From Trematomus loennbergii (taxonomy: Eukaryota > Chordata > Actinopteri > Perciformes > Nototheniidae): 64,000 nucleotides of DNA. The stretch spans positions 682,001 through 746,000 of the forward strand of contig JAAOOA010000049.1 of the NCBI GenBank assembly GCA_012861695.1. The letters are read 5' to 3'. The notes under the pieces were generated by a model. That model saw only the letters and a program-made list of their open reading frames with translations, had not been told where the DNA came from and made no database searches. The stretch's first letter is position 1. Every line of letters starts with the position of its first letter. Both the position numbers and the translations under genes were made by a program. Positions 62,144 through 64,000 of this stretch are shown here, in pieces.

Positions 62144-64000
62144 AGCTAAATGATAACTAAGGCAAACAATTCAAATGAAAAAGAGAGCATAAACGGTTTG
62201 ATTTTACAAACGTCTAACTGCCATAACTGTCAACCAGTCTGTATGGATGCTCATAGAAAGTGCTTAGGAAGTTTAATATAACCATGTGGTTGTTAGAATG
62301 AAATTAATACTATAATGAGGTAATATTTTGAAAGCCTTTAAGGAGCCATAGGCTGATTTCTATATATCCACTATGCTGAATGTTGGATAAAGTGATATTA
62401 TATGTATCCTCTCTGTAGATGGAACCTCTCCTTCTGTTAATAGAGTTGTTTACAGAGTAAATGTTTGCCTCCAGGCCCAGACGTCTCTCCTGCTTTGTGC
62501 AGTCTCCTTCACTGCCGGCCTGTTCACGTGTTCGCTGCTGCATTCCTCTCTTTTTGTCTAAAATAAAAGCACAGCAGCGGGGTTTTTCTCTCAGGCTGGC
62601 AGCTTTGTGTGTGTGTGAGGCCTGCTGCTGCCACTCCCCCCACACTCACAGGACATGCACAAATACTCAGTTGGCTGGTGTTTAATGATGGTCAGAAGGC
62701 ATGGTTTGCCTCCAGTTGAAAAACCTGTTCCTCCAAATTGAGTGTTGTGTGGTAGCTAATACTCAGCTGAGGAAAAGAATAATATGGTAAAAACTATACA
62801 GCAGCAACCATTGACTTTTGCTAACGCTGCTGTTTTAACCACTCCCTGTAAAGAAAATAAATGTATTTTTGTTGATAGTTAATCTGCAATGCGTGCTGTA
62901 AACAACTTGTGCTTAACTGCCACTCAACGTTAAGGTGCTTCCAGGGAGAGAACATGTTGGAGGCAGGGGGCCGGCAGAGGAACTGAACAGGGGTCTGCAA
63001 GAGGGAGGCTGTTCCACCTGACGTAGACCTATCTCGTCTTTGTTTTGTGATGGGAGGTTTTGCTGGAATGAAAGCCTGTTCAGCTGTGTCCAATCTGTTC
63101 TTCAGAACCCTGAGATGACATACATACAGACATACTATGGTCCTCAGCAGCAGGATTTAAAAGAATTGCTAAAGTCCGCCAAAAATAAAATGGGTTTTAT
63201 CCACTGCAGTCGCAAACTTTGGAGCACCCTACGAGGGAATATTAGAGAGGCAATCTCATGATGCATAAAGGTTTTCACTTCCAACTCAACTGGTGGGGAC
63301 GGGGAGTTATTATACCCTGCAAGAGAAATCTGTATCGTTCCTGACTCAAACAGCTTCCCTACATAATCATGTCATTGATATATACTTTGTATATAGGTGA
63401 TTAAAGTTATTTTGAGATAAGCCTAAACATGTACAATTTTAAGCATGTCCGATCCTTTTAACACAAGTTTTTGTACTGTCCAAAAGTAGGTGTTTAGGAG
63501 GGCAATGCTTAATCAATGAACGCTGATTAAGATATGTACAGTGTTGTAAAATACTCTCTACAGTTACATCTACAGTGTGATCCCTCAGCCAATAGCAGAC
63601 CCCGGAGGATATCAACACTTCTTGCTGTGTCTAAAATAACTCCTTATTTTATTTGTGGAAAACCATATTTACTGACCAACATTTGATTTTGTTTTGCTCT
63701 GTGGTAATTATCCCATTTGTGTAGACAAATGAATTTCACATTCATTAGAGGCAGAAATTGCCTTCATGCAGTCAGTGATGATGCAAAGATTCATTCTGAG
63801 GTCATCTGAATTCTGGTCACTGTTACACACCGAGTGTCTGTTCTACAGGAAATAACTTCAGACACAGCCCAGTCTTTAATAAGACAACATAAAGAGTCAT
63901 CTGTAACCTAATCTGAGTATCAATATATAACGTTATGTAACCCGATTACTTTACATTGCTTTTGGATTACCTCAATGTGAATAATGTAACCTTAGGAAAG
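62144..64000. other. No gene recognised
   Basis: Only short frames with no family resemblance. This may be the first intron of dennd2d, whose missing first exon would then lie here or beyond the window. Confidence 0.4.

Overview
The window is nuclear DNA of a bony fish, probably a percomorph teleost. Its genes are split by GT-AG introns, the proteins are vertebrate families (KIAA2013, polyhomeotic, NDR kinase, DENND2D), and the spaces between exons are full of teleost-style short DNA transposons, tRNA-derived SINEs, LINE relics and long (GT)n tracts. No prokaryotic, organellar or viral block was seen. The species cannot be named from sequence alone.

Layout. 1-2.6 kb: a likely noncoding first exon of a leftward gene, then a nested transposon. 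2.66-7.91 kb (+): the KIAA2013 homologue in three exons, a predicted membrane protein. 7.9-13.6 kb: no gene found; one 745-bp Harbinger-like element. 13.8-19.6 kb (-): a short polyhomeotic-like protein (phc2 type: HD1, FCS zinc finger, SAM). 23.2-32.4 kb (+): an intact eight-exon, two-pass membrane guanylyl cyclase with a NIT-type ectodomain, the most unusual gene here. 35.5-48.5 kb (-): stk38 (NDR1 kinase), 13 coding exons plus a noncoding first exon. 50.3-61.0 kb (-): dennd2d, a DENN-domain Rab exchange factor, lacking only its first coding exon. 61-64 kb: a hAT remnant and otherwise nothing recognisable.

The five genes do not form a pathway. They act in Polycomb silencing, cGMP signalling, Hippo/NDR kinase signalling and Rab activation, plus one membrane protein of unknown job. 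Each is described on its own.

Two themes run through the window. First, three of the five genes carry single-base deletions (two in KIAA2013, one in stk38, two in dennd2d) that break frames in otherwise strongly conserved exons. All are one base short, which looks more like consensus sequencing error than gene death. Second, tandem repeats sit directly on gene-processing signals: a (TG)n tract 8 bases after the phc2 stop codon, a minisatellite that contains the phc2 last-exon splice acceptor, a 960-bp alternating purine-pyrimidine tract touching a dennd2d splice donor, and a pure poly-C tract at a stk38 acceptor.
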